In this document: one piece after another, positions 45,128 to 57,493 of the stretch
How positions within the stretch are numbered: the stretch's first letter is position 1
Layout of the letters: the number at the start of each line of letters is the position of its first letter
Assembly (NCBI GenBank): GCA_017744735.1
Contig: JAGIAR010000004.1
Coordinates: 186,001-250,000, forward strand
Length of the DNA: 64,000 bases
Source: Novosphingobium sp.
GTDB taxonomy: Bacteria > Pseudomonadota > Alphaproteobacteria > Sphingomonadales > Sphingomonadaceae
Direction: 5' to 3'
Position numbers and translations under genes: made by a program
The notes under the pieces: model-generated
Told to the model about the DNA's origin: nothing
Seen by the model: only the letters and a program-made list of their open reading frames with translations
Database searches by the model: none

Positions 45128-45883
45128 CTACCCGTTCACCCGCAGCACGCTGTCGTCGCGCGCCAGACAGTAGAGGCTCAGGCCCGCTGCCTTCGCGCGG
45201 TCGACCGCCATCGAGGTCGGGAGCGAGATGGTGACGAGGCGGGTGGCGCCGGCGCGGACGGTCTTTTCGACGATCTCGTAGGAGCAGCGGGCCGACGAGA
45301 GGACGAAGCCTTCGGCCGGATCCTGGCCTGCCTTCGCCAGCGCGCCGATCAGCTTGTCGAGCGCGTTGTGGCGGCCGACGTCCTCGCGGGCGTGCAGGAT
45401 TTCCCCCTCCGCCGAGGCGAAAGCGGCGGCATGGGCGGCGCCGGTCGCGCGGCCGAGGGGCTGGTGGCCGCGCAGCTCGCCGAGCGCGCGGAAGATCGCG
45501 GCTTCGGCCAGCGGGGCGTGGGAGGGCACAGGGGGGAGCGGCTTGGCGACCGCGTCGAGATTCTCGATCCCGCACAGGCCGCACGAGCTTTCGGCCACCC
45601 GTGCGCGGACCCGTTCGGTGAGCTGCTCGATCCCGAGGCCGGTCAGGCTCGCGCGCACGATCCAGCCTTTCTCGACCTCGGCCACGTCGAGGTCGGTGAG
45701 GTCGGCGGGCTGTTTCGCGAGGCCTTCGCTCAGCGCGAAGCCGAGCGCGAAATCCTCGAGATCGGCCGGCGTCGCCATCATCACCGCATAGGCGAGCCCG
45801 TTGAATTCGAGCGCGACCGGGACCTCGGGAACCCAGCTTCGCTCGATTGCCCGGCGCGCACCGTCGCGCCGGAGCTCAAGCAC
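45128..45883 (-). CDS. fdhD: formate dehydrogenase sulfurtransferase FdhD
   Basis: 251 residues with the Cys pair in SSCGLCGIE (CxxC loop), through which FdhD delivers sulfur to the molybdenum cofactor of formate dehydrogenase, essential for its activity. Also conserved: GRHNALDKLIG and FVLSSARCSYEIVEK. GTG 45883 begins one base after the fdsD stop. Last gene of the formate dehydrogenase operon. Confidence 0.94.
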   Translation of the reverse strand: MLELRRDGARRAIERSWVPEVPVALEFNGLAYAVMMATPADLEDFALGFALSEGLAKQPADLTDLDVAEVEKGWIVRASLTGLGIEQLTERVRARVAESSCGLCGIENLDAVAKPLPPVPSHAPLAEAAIFRALGELRGHQPLGRATGAAHAAAFASAEGEILHAREDVGRHNALDKLIGALAKAGQDPAEGFVLSSARCSYEIVEKTVRAGATRLVTISLPTSMAVDRAKAAGLSLYCLARDDSVLRVNG

Positions 45884-45884
45884 T

Positions 45885-46165
45885 TCAGCCGGCGTCGGAA
45901 TGGCCGACCTCGTTGACCTTGTTGAACTGGCTGTCGGCCGGCGGCGGGGTCGGGCGGATGCCCTGCGCGAGGATCTCGATCGCCTCGCGCGCGATCGGGT
46001 TGAGCAGGCTGCGGTCGTCGGCGAAGATCGCCGCCTTCATCCGCGGATCCCAGAACTTCCAGATGTGATCCGCGGTGGAGAACACTGCCTTGTCGTGCCC
46101 GATCGCCGCGAAGTTCGTGCCGATCTGGTCGGCCATGCGGCGCAGCTTGGCGAGTCCGTGGTCGT

Positions 46166-46169
<4 letters not shown>
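45885..46169 (-). CDS. fdsD: formate dehydrogenase delta subunit
   Basis: 94 residues, the size and style of FdsD: KLRRMADQIGTNFAAIGHD and a WKFWDPRMKAAI segment. FdsD is a small subunit needed for assembly or stability of NAD-dependent soluble formate dehydrogenase. It overlaps the alpha-subunit gene by four bases. Confidence 0.93.
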
Positions 46170-49001
<2,832 letters not shown>

Positions 49002-49012
<11 letters not shown>

Positions 49013-49532
49013 AGTTCTTCTCCACTGCGGCGAGGTCCGCGGGTGTGTTGATATTAGCAGCTTTTGCGTCGGTTTTCACGGGCCTAGCACCGATCGCGTC
49101 AACGAATTGCCGCAAGGAGTGCTTCCCGTCCGTCGTAAGGATGGTTTCGAGGGCGCGGGCGGCGCCGGCCGGCCAGTGGCCGATCACCGGCTGATCGGCC
49201 AGATAGCACGGCGGTTCGCCCAGCAATTCGGGCAGATCGGCGGGCAGATCGAAGGAATCGACCGAGCAGGTCAGCGCGCTCTCGAAGCCTTCGGCCTCCG
49301 CGTGGCGCAGCCCGGCGGCGATCCCGCCGAGCGGGCCCATGTCGGGCCGCGGCCAGTCGGCGATCCCGCGCGCGGCCGCGGTTTCGCGCCCCGCGACCAC
49401 GACATCGTCGCACCATGCGCCGAGTCGCTCGACCGCGTGGGCGAGCAAGGGCTTGCCGCCCAGCTCGGCCAGCGCCTTGTCGCTGCCGAACCGGCTCGAT
49501 CTGCCGCCTGCAAGGACGACACCGAGGATCAC
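49002..49532 (-). CDS. mobA: molybdenum cofactor guanylyltransferase
   Basis: 176 residues, slightly short for MobA (about 190-210). The nucleotide loop is LAGGRSSRFGSDKAL, followed by DMGPLGGIAAGL and a metal Asp in SVDSFDLP. MobA attaches GMP to molybdopterin to give the bis-MGD cofactor needed by FdsA. GTG 49532 is inside the stop of fdsB and its end overlaps fdsA by 11 bases, so cofactor maturation is coupled to enzyme synthesis. Confidence 0.92.
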
Positions 49533-51043
49533 TTGCGGAAATCCTCCGGCCAGTGCTTGAGCGCGCTCATCACCGGATAGGGGGTGAAGCCGCCGAGCGC
49601 GCAGAGCGAGCCGAACTTCATCGTGTCGCACAGGTCTTCGAGGAGCTGGATCTCCTCGTCCTGCGTGCGGCCCTGCTTGGGCATGTTGTGCATCTGCGGG
49701 GCGGTCTCGACCCCCGCGAGCACGCGCCCGCCGGCGGAGATGCGGTCGATCAGCTCGACCCCGCGGGTCGACCCGATCCGGCAGGGGGTGCACTTGCCGC
49801 AGCTTTCGACGGCGCAGAATTCCATCGCGAAACGCGCCATCGAACGCAGGTCCGCGGTGTCGTCGAACACGGTCAGGCCGGCGTGGCCGATCAGCGCGTC
49901 GATCGCGGCATAGGCTTCGTAGTCGAACGGGATGTCGAACTGGTCGGGATGGAGATAGGCGCCCAGCGGGCCGCCGACCTGCACCGCCTTGACCGGGCGG
50001 CCGCTCGCGGTGCCGCCGCCGATGTCGTTCACCAGCTCGCCCAGGGTGATGCCGAAGGCGGTCTCGTAAAGCCCGCCGTGGCGGATGTTGCCGGCGAGCT
50101 GGATCGGCATGGTGCCCTTCGACCGGCCCATGCCGAGCGCGGCATAGGCGGCCGCGCCGCCTTCGGTCAGGATGTGCGGGATCGCGGTCAGGGTCAGCAC
50201 GTTGTTGACCACGGTCGGCTTGCCGAACAGGCCCTTCAGCGCCGGCAGGGGCGGCTTGGCGCGCACTTCGCCGCGCTTGCCTTCGAGGCTGTTGAGCAGC
50301 GAGGTTTCCTCGCCGCAGACATAGGCGCCCGCGCCGACCCGGATCTCGACCACGAAGGGCGCGACGATCTGCGCCGAAATCCGCGCGGCCGCCTGCATCT
50401 TGGCGATCGCATCGGGATATTCGCTGCGGATGTAGACATAGCCCTTCGACGCGCCGACCGCTTCGCCGGCGATCGCCATGCCTTCGATCAGCTGGAACGG
50501 ATCGCCTTCCATCACCATGCGGTCGGCAAAGGTCGCGCTGTCGCCCTCGTCGGCGTTGCAGACGATGTATTTCTGGTCGGCGGCCGCACCCGCGACGGTC
50601 TTCCACTTGATCCCGGCCGGGAAGCCCGCGCCGCCGCGGCCGCGCAGGCCGGAAGCGAGCACTTCCTCGATGATCGCGTCGGAGCCGATCCGGCGCGCGC
50701 GCTTGAGCCCGGCCCAGCCGCCGGTGGCCTCGTAATCCTCGAGGTTCAGCGGGCGGGTCTTGCCGGCGCGCGCGAAGGTCAGGCGCTGCTGCGAGGCAAT
50801 GAACGGATGCTCGGCGATGGTGCCGATGGCCTTGTCGCTCGATCCGTCGAGGATCGCGTCGATATCGGCGACGGTGACAGGGCCGAACCCCTTGCCGTCG
50901 ATCTCGACCAGCGGTTCGAGCCAGTGCATCCCCCAGCTGGAGACGCGCTGGACCTCGTGGCCCTGCTTGGCGAAGGCCGCGGCCAACTCGTCGGCGCCGC
51001 AGGCGCGGGCGAGGGCGTCATCGGAGATACGGACGATAGTCAT
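49529..51043 (-). CDS. fdsB: formate dehydrogenase beta (NAD-binding flavin) subunit
   Basis: 504 residues, NuoF-like. Residues about 1-100 are an extra thioredoxin-like domain. FMN/NAD motifs are RGRGGAGFPAGIKW and ADEGDSATFADR, with VCGEETSLLNSLEG. The 4Fe-4S site is ESCGKCTPCRIGSTRG. It takes electrons from FdsA and reduces NAD. Overlaps fdsG and mobA by four bases each. Confidence 0.95.
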   Translation of the reverse strand: MTIVRISDDALARACGADELAAAFAKQGHEVQRVSSWGMHWLEPLVEIDGKGFGPVTVADIDAILDGSSDKAIGTIAEHPFIASQQRLTFARAGKTRPLNLEDYEATGGWAGLKRARRIGSDAIIEEVLASGLRGRGGAGFPAGIKWKTVAGAAADQKYIVCNADEGDSATFADRMVMEGDPFQLIEGMAIAGEAVGASKGYVYIRSEYPDAIAKMQAAARISAQIVAPFVVEIRVGAGAYVCGEETSLLNSLEGKRGEVRAKPPLPALKGLFGKPTVVNNVLTLTAIPHILTEGGAAAYAALGMGRSKGTMPIQLAGNIRHGGLYETAFGITLGELVNDIGGGTASGRPVKAVQVGGPLGAYLHPDQFDIPFDYEAYAAIDALIGHAGLTVFDDTADLRSMARFAMEFCAVESCGKCTPCRIGSTRGVELIDRISAGGRVLAGVETAPQMHNMPKQGRTQDEEIQLLEDLCDTMKFGSLCALGGFTPYPVMSALKHWPEDFRK

Positions 51044-51465
51044 GCGTTTTCAATCAGTTTGACGAGCGCGGCGCTGTCGAGCCGGGCATGGAGCTTGTCG
51101 CCCACGCGGGCGTTCGGGCCGCTGCTGCAGAGGCCCAGGCAATAGACGGTGTGGAGCTTGACGCGGGCGCCGGCGGCCTGCTCGGCATCGCCGATCAGCG
51201 CCTCGACCCCGCGCGACTTGCAGCTTTCGGCACGGCAGATCTGCACCACCGGGCGCGGGTCGGCCTTGGGCTTGAAGTCGTGATAGAAGCTGACCACTCC
51301 GTGCACTTCGGCGCGGGTGAGGTTGAGCGCGGCGGCGATCGCCTGCTCGGCCTCTTCGTCGACGCAGCCGAATTCCTCCTGCACGTCGTGCAGGATCGGG
51401 ATCAGCGGACCTTCGCGACCAGCGTGGTCGGCGATGATTTCGGAAAGTTTCTGTTCGCGGCTCAT
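51040..51465 (-). CDS. fdsG: formate dehydrogenase gamma subunit
   Basis: 141 residues, NuoE-like. The four Cys of the 2Fe-2S cluster lie in CRAESCKSRG and VYCLGLCSSGP. It partners FdsB in electron transfer to NAD. It begins eight bases downstream of the S-formylglutathione hydrolase stop, so the two are probably on one transcript. Confidence 0.94.
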   Translation of the reverse strand: MSREQKLSEIIADHAGREGPLIPILHDVQEEFGCVDEEAEQAIAAALNLTRAEVHGVVSFYHDFKPKADPRPVVQICRAESCKSRGVEALIGDAEQAAGARVKLHTVYCLGLCSSGPNARVGDKLHARLDSAALVKLIENA

Positions 51466-51472
51466 TGGGCTC

Positions 51473-52306
51473 TCAGGCTTTCAGTCTCTGGGCGTGCCAT
51501 CCGACGTGCTCGGCCATGAAGGTCGAGATGAAGTAGTAGGAGTGGTCGTAACCCTCCTGCATCCGGATCGTCGCGGGCATATCCGCCTCGCGGCAGGCCC
51601 GGTCAAGCAACGGAGTCTTTAGCTGTTCTTCGAGGAAGTTGTCGGCGGTGCCCTGGTCGACCAGCAGGTCGGGCAGGCGCGCGCCGTCTTCGATCAGCGC
51701 CACCGCGTCGTATTCGCGCCAGTTCGCCCGGTCCTCGCCGAGATAGCCGGTCAGCGCCTTTTCGCCCCAGGGGCAGTGCAGCGGACTGACGATCGGCGAG
51801 AAGGCGCTGGTCGAACGGAACCGGCCGGGGTTGCGCAGGCTGATGGTCAGCGCGCCGTGGCCGCCCATCGAATGGCCGGTGATCCCCTGGCGCGCCATGT
51901 CGACCGGGAACTGCGCGGCGATCAGCCGCGGCAGTTCCTGCTCGATGTAATCGCGCATGCGGAAGTTCTTCGTCCAGGGCTCCTGCGTCGCATCGACATA
52001 GAAGCCGGCACCCTTGCCGAAGTCGTAGCCCTCGTCGTCGGGCACGTCCTCGCCGCGCGGCGAGGTGTCCGGCGCGACGAAGACGATCCCGTGCTCCGCG
52101 CAGGCAGCGCGGAATTCGCCCTTTTCGGTGACGTTGGCATGGGTGCAGGTGAGGCCCGAAAGATACCACAGCACCGGGAGCTTCGCGTCCGGGGCATGGT
52201 CCGGCACGAAGACCGAAAAGGTCATCGGCGTGCCGGTGGCGGAAGAGGCGTGGGAGTAGACGCCCTGCGTGCCGCCATGCGACCGGTTGGTGGAAACGGT
52301 TTCCAT
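51473..52306 (-). CDS. fghA: S-formylglutathione hydrolase
   Basis: 277 residues, esterase-D family. The Ser nucleophile is in GHSMGGHGAL, the oxyanion and lid segment is WYLSGLTCTHANV, the Asp lies in LVDQGTADNFLE, the His in GYDHSYYF. Hydrolyses S-formylglutathione to formate and glutathione, the second step of glutathione-dependent formaldehyde detoxification. The formate goes to the FDH encoded directly downstream. Confidence 0.95.
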   Translation of the reverse strand: METVSTNRSHGGTQGVYSHASSATGTPMTFSVFVPDHAPDAKLPVLWYLSGLTCTHANVTEKGEFRAACAEHGIVFVAPDTSPRGEDVPDDEGYDFGKGAGFYVDATQEPWTKNFRMRDYIEQELPRLIAAQFPVDMARQGITGHSMGGHGALTISLRNPGRFRSTSAFSPIVSPLHCPWGEKALTGYLGEDRANWREYDAVALIEDGARLPDLLVDQGTADNFLEEQLKTPLLDRACREADMPATIRMQEGYDHSYYFISTFMAEHVGWHAQRLKA

Positions 52307-52332
52307 CGCAGTCTCTTTCAGGCCGTCCGCAC

Positions 52333-52710
52333 TCAGTGCTGCATGTGGAACGCGCAGACCTTGTTGCCGTCCGGATCGCGCAGATAGGCGCCGTGCGAAT
52401 TGTTCGGCGCCGCTTCGCGCGGGCCGGGCTTGCCTTCGCAAGTGCCGCCGGCGGCGAGGCCGGCCGCGTGCCATTCGGCCACGGCTTCGTCGGTCGCGGC
52501 CGAGAAGCCCAGCGTGTGACCGTTCGAGACGGTCGCGGCCTCGCCGTTATACGGCGGAGCGACGATGAAGGTGCCGGCGGGGCCGACGTAGATCAGGCGC
52601 CCGGCTTCGACCGGGGCGACGTTCTTGTAGCCCAGCACCGCCATGGTGGCGTCGTAGAACTTGCGCGACTTTTCGACGTCGTTCGAGCCGAGAAAAACAT
52701 GGGTGAACAC
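52333..52710 (-). CDS. VOC superfamily (glyoxalase-fold) protein
   Basis: 125 residues from GTG 52710, with an AAGGAGAGG ribosome site. The glyoxalase/bleomycin-resistance fold is seen in THVFLGSNDVEKS, AVLGYKN and YLRDPDGNKVCAF. Its position between the S-hydroxymethylglutathione dehydrogenase and S-formylglutathione hydrolase suggests work on glutathione adducts, possibly helping their formation or disposal. No metal-site assignment is attempted. Confidence 0.88.
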   Translation of the reverse strand: MFTHVFLGSNDVEKSRKFYDATMAVLGYKNVAPVEAGRLIYVGPAGTFIVAPPYNGEAATVSNGHTLGFSAATDEAVAEWHAAGLAAGGTCEGKPGPREAAPNNSHGAYLRDPDGNKVCAFHMQH

Positions 52711-52864
52711 GGGAAACCTCTCCTTGGGATGGCGCCATTTAAGGCGTGAATCATCATGTAGCCGAAAACTTCGGCCTTGTGAAATGTGAACTACCGCCTG
52801 CCCGACGCCCGCTCCGCAGTTCCGTCCTGCAGGAGGCGCGGGCCGGTGGAGACCCCGAGGATCG

Positions 52865-53977
52865 TCAGTAGACCACCACGCTGCGGATCGACTCGCCCGC
52901 ATGCATCAGGTCGAAGCCCTTGTTGATCTCCTCGAGGCCCATCACGTGGGTGATCATCGGGTCGATCTCGATCTTGCCGGTCATGTACATGTCGACGATC
53001 TTGGGCACGTCGGTGCGGCCCTTGGCGCCGCCGAATGCCGTGCCGCGCCAGTTGCGCCCGGTGACCAGCTGGAACGGACGGGTCGCGATCTCCTTGCCCG
53101 CCTCGGCCACGCCGATGATGATGCTGGTGCCCCAGCCGCGGTGGCAGGCTTCCAGAGCGGTGCGCATCACCTCGGTGTTGCCGGTCGCGTCGAACGTATA
53201 GTCCGCGCCGCCGTCGGTCATCAGCACGATCTTGGCGACCACGTCCTCGCGGCTCATGCCCTTGGTGTTGAGGAAGTCGGTCATGCCGAACTTGCGGCCC
53301 CATTCCTCGCGGTCCGGGTTGATGTCCACGCCGATGATCTTGTTCGCGCCGGCGAGCCGCGCGCCCTGGATCACGTTGAGCCCGATCCCGCCGAGCCCGA
53401 ACACCACGACATTGTCGCCGACCTGGACCTTGGCGGTGTTGATCACCGCGCCGACCCCGGTGGTGACGCCGCAGCCGATGTAGCAGCTCGACTGGAACGG
53501 CGCGTCCTCGCGGATCTTGGCGACCGCGATCTCCGGCAGCACGGTGAAGTTCGAGAAGGTCGAGCAGCCCATGTAGTGGAAGATCGGCTGGCCCTTGTAG
53601 CTGAAGCGGGTGGTGCCGTCGGGCATCAGGCCCTTGCCCTGGGTCGCGCGGATCGCGGTGCACAGGTTGGTCTTGCCGCTGAGGCACGACTTACACTGGC
53701 GGCATTCCGGCGTGTAGAGCGGGATCACGTGATCGCCCGGCACCACCGAGGTCACGCCCGCGCCCACTTCGCGCACGATGCCCGCGCCTTCATGGCCGAG
53801 CACCGAGGGGAAGATCCCCTCGCTGTCGAACCCGTCGAGCGTATAGGCGTCGGTGTGGCAGATGCCGGTCGCCATGATCTCGACCAGCACTTCACCCGCC
53901 TTGGGGCCTTCGAGGTCGAGCTCGACGATTTCCAGCGGCTTCTTCGCTTCGAAGGCTACGGCGGCACGGGTCTTCAT
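52865..53977 (-). CDS. frmA: S-(hydroxymethyl)glutathione dehydrogenase (class III ADH)
   Basis: 370 residues, class III zinc alcohol dehydrogenase. Catalytic zinc ligands are in [11 protein letters not shown] and GHEGAGIV; the structural zinc site has four Cys in [15 protein letters not shown]. The NAD loop [10 protein letters not shown] is intact. It oxidises the spontaneous formaldehyde-glutathione adduct to S-formylglutathione, entry step of the pathway encoded downstream. The neighbouring MFS gene upstream faces the same way. Confidence 0.95.
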   Translation of the reverse strand: MKTRAAVAFEAKKPLEIVELDLEGPKAGEVLVEIMATGICHTDAYTLDGFDSEGIFPSVLGHEGAGIVREVGAGVTSVVPGDHVIPLYTPECRQCKSCLSGKTNLCTAIRATQGKGLMPDGTTRFSYKGQPIFHYMGCSTFSNFTVLPEIAVAKIREDAPFQSSCYIGCGVTTGVGAVINTAKVQVGDNVVVFGLGGIGLNVIQGARLAGANKIIGVDINPDREEWGRKFGMTDFLNTKGMSREDVVAKIVLMTDGGADYTFDATGNTEVMRTALEACHRGWGTSIIIGVAEAGKEIATRPFQLVTGRNWRGTAFGGAKGRTDVPKIVDMYMTGKIEIDPMITHVMGLEEINKGFDLMHAGESIRSVVVY

Positions 53978-54054
53978 TGGTTCTCTTCCTGTCTGCGGGG
54001 GACTCGCTGCCCCCTATAAGTATACAATCGTGTTAGGCAATAACCGCCATGCGC

Positions 54055-55395
54055 TTACGCCATGTCCGCGTCGGCATCGCGCAGCGGCACCAGCCACACC
54101 AGCAGCGCGCCCAGAATGGCGCCGGCGCACATGATCAGCGACACGGTCAGGAGATGGTCGTTGCCAAGGGTCTTGAACAGAAACCCGGCGATGATCGGCG
54201 AGCCCGCCGCACCGGCACGGCCGATGCCGAGCACGAAGCCGGTCCCGGTGGCGCGCGCATAGGCCGGGAAGCCGCGCGCGAAGGCCGCGTAGTAGCCGAC
54301 AATCGCCGCGTTGAGGAAGAACATGGTGAAGAAGCCGGCGAGCCGCCAGGCACCGAGATCGCCATGGCCCATGCCGAACCAGCCCACCGCAAGCACGCCG
54401 AGGAACGCGGCGATTACCGTCGGCCCCTTGATGTCGAACCGCTTGAGGAAGAAGCCGAACAGGGCTCCGCCGACCGCGCCGCCGATATTGGCATAGGTCA
54501 GCGTGCTCGCGGCCTCCGGCTGGGTATAGCCGGTGTCGGCGACGATCTGCACCGCGAACTTGAGGATATAATAGAAGGTCAGCGTGTGGAACATGTAGCC
54601 GAAGGCGAGCATCAGCGTGACCGGGCGCAGGCGCGGGTTCGACAGGATGTCGGTGACCTTGGGCTTGGCGGCGGCGTCGGGCGCCGGCGGCAGGTCGGAC
54701 AGTTCGGGCAGCGAGAAAGCGCGAAGCGACCGGTTGATCTTCGCCAGCGCGTCCTTGGGTCGGGCCGCGGCGAAGAAGGCCGGGGTCTCTGGGACCAGCA
54801 GCATCACCAGCGGGATCATCACCGCGGTGACGATCGAGCCGAACAGGAACACCGCGCGCCAATCGTATTGCACCAGCAGCCAGCCCTGGGCGGCGAAGCC
54901 GCCGATCACGCCGCCGAGCGGATAGCCGATCACGTAAAGCGACATCGCGAGGCTGCGCCCCGCCTTGCTCGATGCCTCGGCGGTCACCGCATTGGTCGCC
55001 GCCAGCATGCCGCCGATCCCGAGGCCGGTGATGAAGCGCCAGGTCGTCAGTGCGGTCACCCCGCCTGCCGCATGGGCGAGATACATGCCGATCGCCATCA
55101 CTACCAGGCACATCAGCATGGTCGGCTTGCGCCCGAGCTTGTCGGCTACGCCGCCCAGAAGCAGCGAACCGAAGCCCATCCCGACCAGCTCGGCCGAAAG
55201 CACGATGCCCAGCGCGGCTCGTTCGATGCCCCATTCCTTGGTGATGCCCGGCGAGGCGAAGGCGCTCGACAGCACGTCGAATCCGTCGAGGGCGTTGAGC
55301 AGGATCATCAGCACGATGACGATCCACTGCCGGACCCCCATCGGGTTGTCGTCGATCACCGCGATCGGATTGTTGCCGCCTGCGCTTCCAGCCAT
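54055..55395 (-). CDS. MFS transporter, aromatic acid:H+ symporter type
   Basis: 446 residues with 12 predicted membrane segments. The loop 2-3 motif GGVADKLGRKPTM and NALDGFDVLSSAF with Asp in TM1 are typical of the aromatic acid/H+ symporter (AAHS) group, which includes PcaK. The exact substrate is unknown. Position next to a MarR regulator and a lignostilbene dioxygenase suggests uptake of a lignin-derived aromatic. Confidence 0.85.
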   Translation of the reverse strand: MAGSAGGNNPIAVIDDNPMGVRQWIVIVLMILLNALDGFDVLSSAFASPGITKEWGIERAALGIVLSAELVGMGFGSLLLGGVADKLGRKPTMLMCLVVMAIGMYLAHAAGGVTALTTWRFITGLGIGGMLAATNAVTAEASSKAGRSLAMSLYVIGYPLGGVIGGFAAQGWLLVQYDWRAVFLFGSIVTAVMIPLVMLLVPETPAFFAAARPKDALAKINRSLRAFSLPELSDLPPAPDAAAKPKVTDILSNPRLRPVTLMLAFGYMFHTLTFYYILKFAVQIVADTGYTQPEAASTLTYANIGGAVGGALFGFFLKRFDIKGPTVIAAFLGVLAVGWFGMGHGDLGAWRLAGFFTMFFLNAAIVGYYAAFARGFPAYARATGTGFVLGIGRAGAAGSPIIAGFLFKTLGNDHLLTVSLIMCAGAILGALLVWLVPLRDADADMA

Positions 55396-55426
55396 GTCTT
55401 TTGCTTCCCTCTCCGTGGTTGCCGCC

Positions 55427-55879
55427 TCAATCGTGGATTCGGGCCAGCATTTCCACCAGTTTGTCGATTTCTTCGGATGTGAACCGGCTTTTCAGCCAGC
55501 TCTCGTGCTCGCCGATCGCGTGCTTTGCCCCAACCAGCGCTTCGCTGCCCTGGTCCGTGAGATAGAGCGCCTGCTTGCGCCCGTCGGTCTCGGACCGCTC
55601 GCGGCGCAGCAAATCCCGGTTCTGCAGGCGGTTGACGATCGTCATCGTGGTCGCACGATCCATCCGCAGCCGCTGGCCGAGCTCGATCTGCGAGACCCCG
55701 GGCTGGTCGTCCACCAGCCACAGCACGGAAACCTGCTTCTGGGTCAGATCGAGATCGGCGAAAGTCTCGGTGAAGTGGCGATAGACCGCGCCGTGCGCGA
55801 GCCGGATATGGAACCCCACAATGTCGTTAAGCTGCCCAAAGGCGTAATCATTGCGTTCGATCAATGATGCTGCGCCCAC
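55427..55879 (-). CDS. MarR family transcriptional regulator
   Basis: 150 residues, winged-helix MarR fold. It includes GVSQIELGQRLRMDRATTMTIVNRLQNRDLLRRER, i.e. recognition helix and wing. It is divergent from the dioxygenase, with an inverted repeat between them, so it likely represses one or both units and responds to an aromatic ligand. GTG 55879 start is the best fit. Other frames do not fit the fold. Confidence 0.9.
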   Translation of the reverse strand: MGAASLIERNDYAFGQLNDIVGFHIRLAHGAVYRHFTETFADLDLTQKQVSVLWLVDDQPGVSQIELGQRLRMDRATTMTIVNRLQNRDLLRRERSETDGRKQALYLTDQGSEALVGAKHAIGEHESWLKSRFTSEEIDKLVEMLARIHD

Positions 55880-55900
55880 CGGACCCTATCCCCTTCCTTC

Positions 55901-55937
55901 TTGCGCAATTGTTAGTGGAGCATACAATTGCGCGCAA
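55901..55937. promoter_or_regulatory. inverted repeat, probable MarR operator
   Basis: The 10-base arms GCGCAATTGT (55903-55912) and ACAATTGCGC (55924-55933) are exact complements with an 11-base spacer; both lie within outer TTGC and GCAA bases (55901-55937). It sits in the 83-base gap between the divergent MarR and dioxygenase genes. Confidence 0.8.
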
Positions 55938-55962
55938 GGATCATGGAGAGGATTAGGTCCAT

Positions 55963-57432
55963 ATGTCGCACTTCCCCGACACCCCGAATTTCACCGGCTT
56001 CAACACGCCCTCGCGGATCGAGGCCGATATTGCGGACCTGAGCCACGAGGGCGAGATTCCCAGGGGCATCGACGGCGCCTTCTATCGCGTCCAGCCCGAT
56101 CCGCAGTTCCCGCCCCGGCTCGGCGACGACATCTCGTTCAACGGCGACGGCATGATCACCCGCTTCCATATCCACGACGGCCAGTGCGACTTCCGCCAGC
56201 GCTGGGCCAAGACCGACAAGTGGAAGCTGGAGAACGAGGCCGGCCACGCATTGTTCGGCGCCTATCGCAACCCGCTGACCGATGCCGAGGAAGTGCAAGG
56301 CCGGATCCGCTCGACCGCCAACACCAACGCCTGGATCTACGGCGGCAAATTGTGGGCGATGAAGGAGGATTCCCCCGCGCTGCTGATGGACCCGGCGACG
56401 ATGGAGACCGACGCCTTCCAGACCTGGGGCGGAAAGATGCGAGGCCAGACCTTCACCGCCCACCCCAAGATCGACCCCGTCACCGGCAACATGGTCGCGA
56501 TCGGCTACGCCGCCTCGGGCCTCTGCACCGACGACGTCGCCTATTACGAGGTCAGCCCCGAGGGCGAACTGGTGCGCGAGATCTGGTTCAAGGTCCCCTA
56601 TTACTGCATGATGCACGACTTCGGGATCACCGAGGATTACCTCGTGCTCCATATCGTCCCCTCGATCGGCAGCTGGGAGCGGCTCGAGCAGGGCAAGCCG
56701 CATTTCGGCTTCGACACGACCATGCCGGTCTATCTCGGGATCATCCCGCGCCGCGACGATCTGAAGCAGGAAGACATCCGCTGGTTCAAGCGCGACAATT
56801 GCTTCGCCAGCCATGTGCTCAACGCCTGGCAGGAAGGGACCAAGGTCCACTTCCTCACCTGCGAGGCGAAGAACAACATGTTCCCCTTCTTCCCCGACGT
56901 CCACGGCGCGCCGTTCAACGGGATGGAGGCGATGAGCTTCCTGACCGACTGGACGGTCGACATGGCGAGCAATGGCGAAGAATTCGACGCGGTTACCAAG
57001 CTGACCGATACCGCGGCCGAATTCCCGCGGATCGACGACCGGATGACGGGCAAGAAGAATCGCTACGGCTGGTTCCTCGAAATGGACATGCGCCGCCCGG
57101 TCGAACTCAAGGGCGGCAGCGCCGGCGGGCTGCTGATGAACTGCCTGTTCCTCAAGGACCTCGAAACCGGCAGCGAGCAGCACTGGTGGTGCGGCCCGGT
57201 GTCGAGCCTGCAGGAACCCTGCTTCATTCCGCGCAGCAAGGATGCGCCGGAAGGCGACGGCTGGATCGTGATGGTCTGCAACCGGCTGGACGATCACCGC
57301 AGCGACCTGCTGATCTTCGACGCGCTCGACATCGAGAAGGGCCCGGTCGCGACCGTCCATGTGCCGATCCAGCTGCGCTTCGGCCTCCACGGCAATTTCG
57401 CGCCGAGCAACGAGATCGGGCTGGCCGCATAG
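55963..57432 (+). CDS. lignostilbene alpha,beta-dioxygenase-type carotenoid oxygenase
   Basis: 489 residues, a seven-bladed-propeller iron dioxygenase. Iron ligand histidines fit at His167 (FTAHPK), His218 (MMHDF), His284 (ASHVLN) and His476 (LHGNF). The residues that bind the phenol of lignostilbene in LsdA/NOV-type enzymes, Phe59, Tyr101 and Lys134, are at exactly these positions here (SFNGDGM, GAYRNP, WAMKED). Cleaves the central double bond of hydroxystilbenes to two aldehydes such as vanillin. GGAGAGGATTAGG precedes ATG 55963. Confidence 0.9.
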   Translation: MSHFPDTPNFTGFNTPSRIEADIADLSHEGEIPRGIDGAFYRVQPDPQFPPRLGDDISFNGDGMITRFHIHDGQCDFRQRWAKTDKWKLENEAGHALFGAYRNPLTDAEEVQGRIRSTANTNAWIYGGKLWAMKEDSPALLMDPATMETDAFQTWGGKMRGQTFTAHPKIDPVTGNMVAIGYAASGLCTDDVAYYEVSPEGELVREIWFKVPYYCMMHDFGITEDYLVLHIVPSIGSWERLEQGKPHFGFDTTMPVYLGIIPRRDDLKQEDIRWFKRDNCFASHVLNAWQEGTKVHFLTCEAKNNMFPFFPDVHGAPFNGMEAMSFLTDWTVDMASNGEEFDAVTKLTDTAAEFPRIDDRMTGKKNRYGWFLEMDMRRPVELKGGSAGGLLMNCLFLKDLETGSEQHWWCGPVSSLQEPCFIPRSKDAPEGDGWIVMVCNRLDDHRSDLLIFDALDIEKGPVATVHVPIQLRFGLHGNFAPSNEIGLAA

Positions 57433-57452
57433 CCGCTGCGCATCCCACGCTT

Positions 57453-57493
57453 GTTCCGGAGCCGCGCTTGTTTCAAAGCGGGTTCCGGAGCCG
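57453..57493. repeat. direct repeat with hairpin in the gap before the serine hydrolase
   Basis: GTTCCGGAGCCG occurs at 57453-57464 and 57482-57493. Between the copies CGCTT and AAGCG can pair. The adjoining sequence GGGATGACGA is often part of extragenic repeats in alphaproteobacteria. An ATG in it (57496) is therefore suspect as a start codon. Confidence 0.6.
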
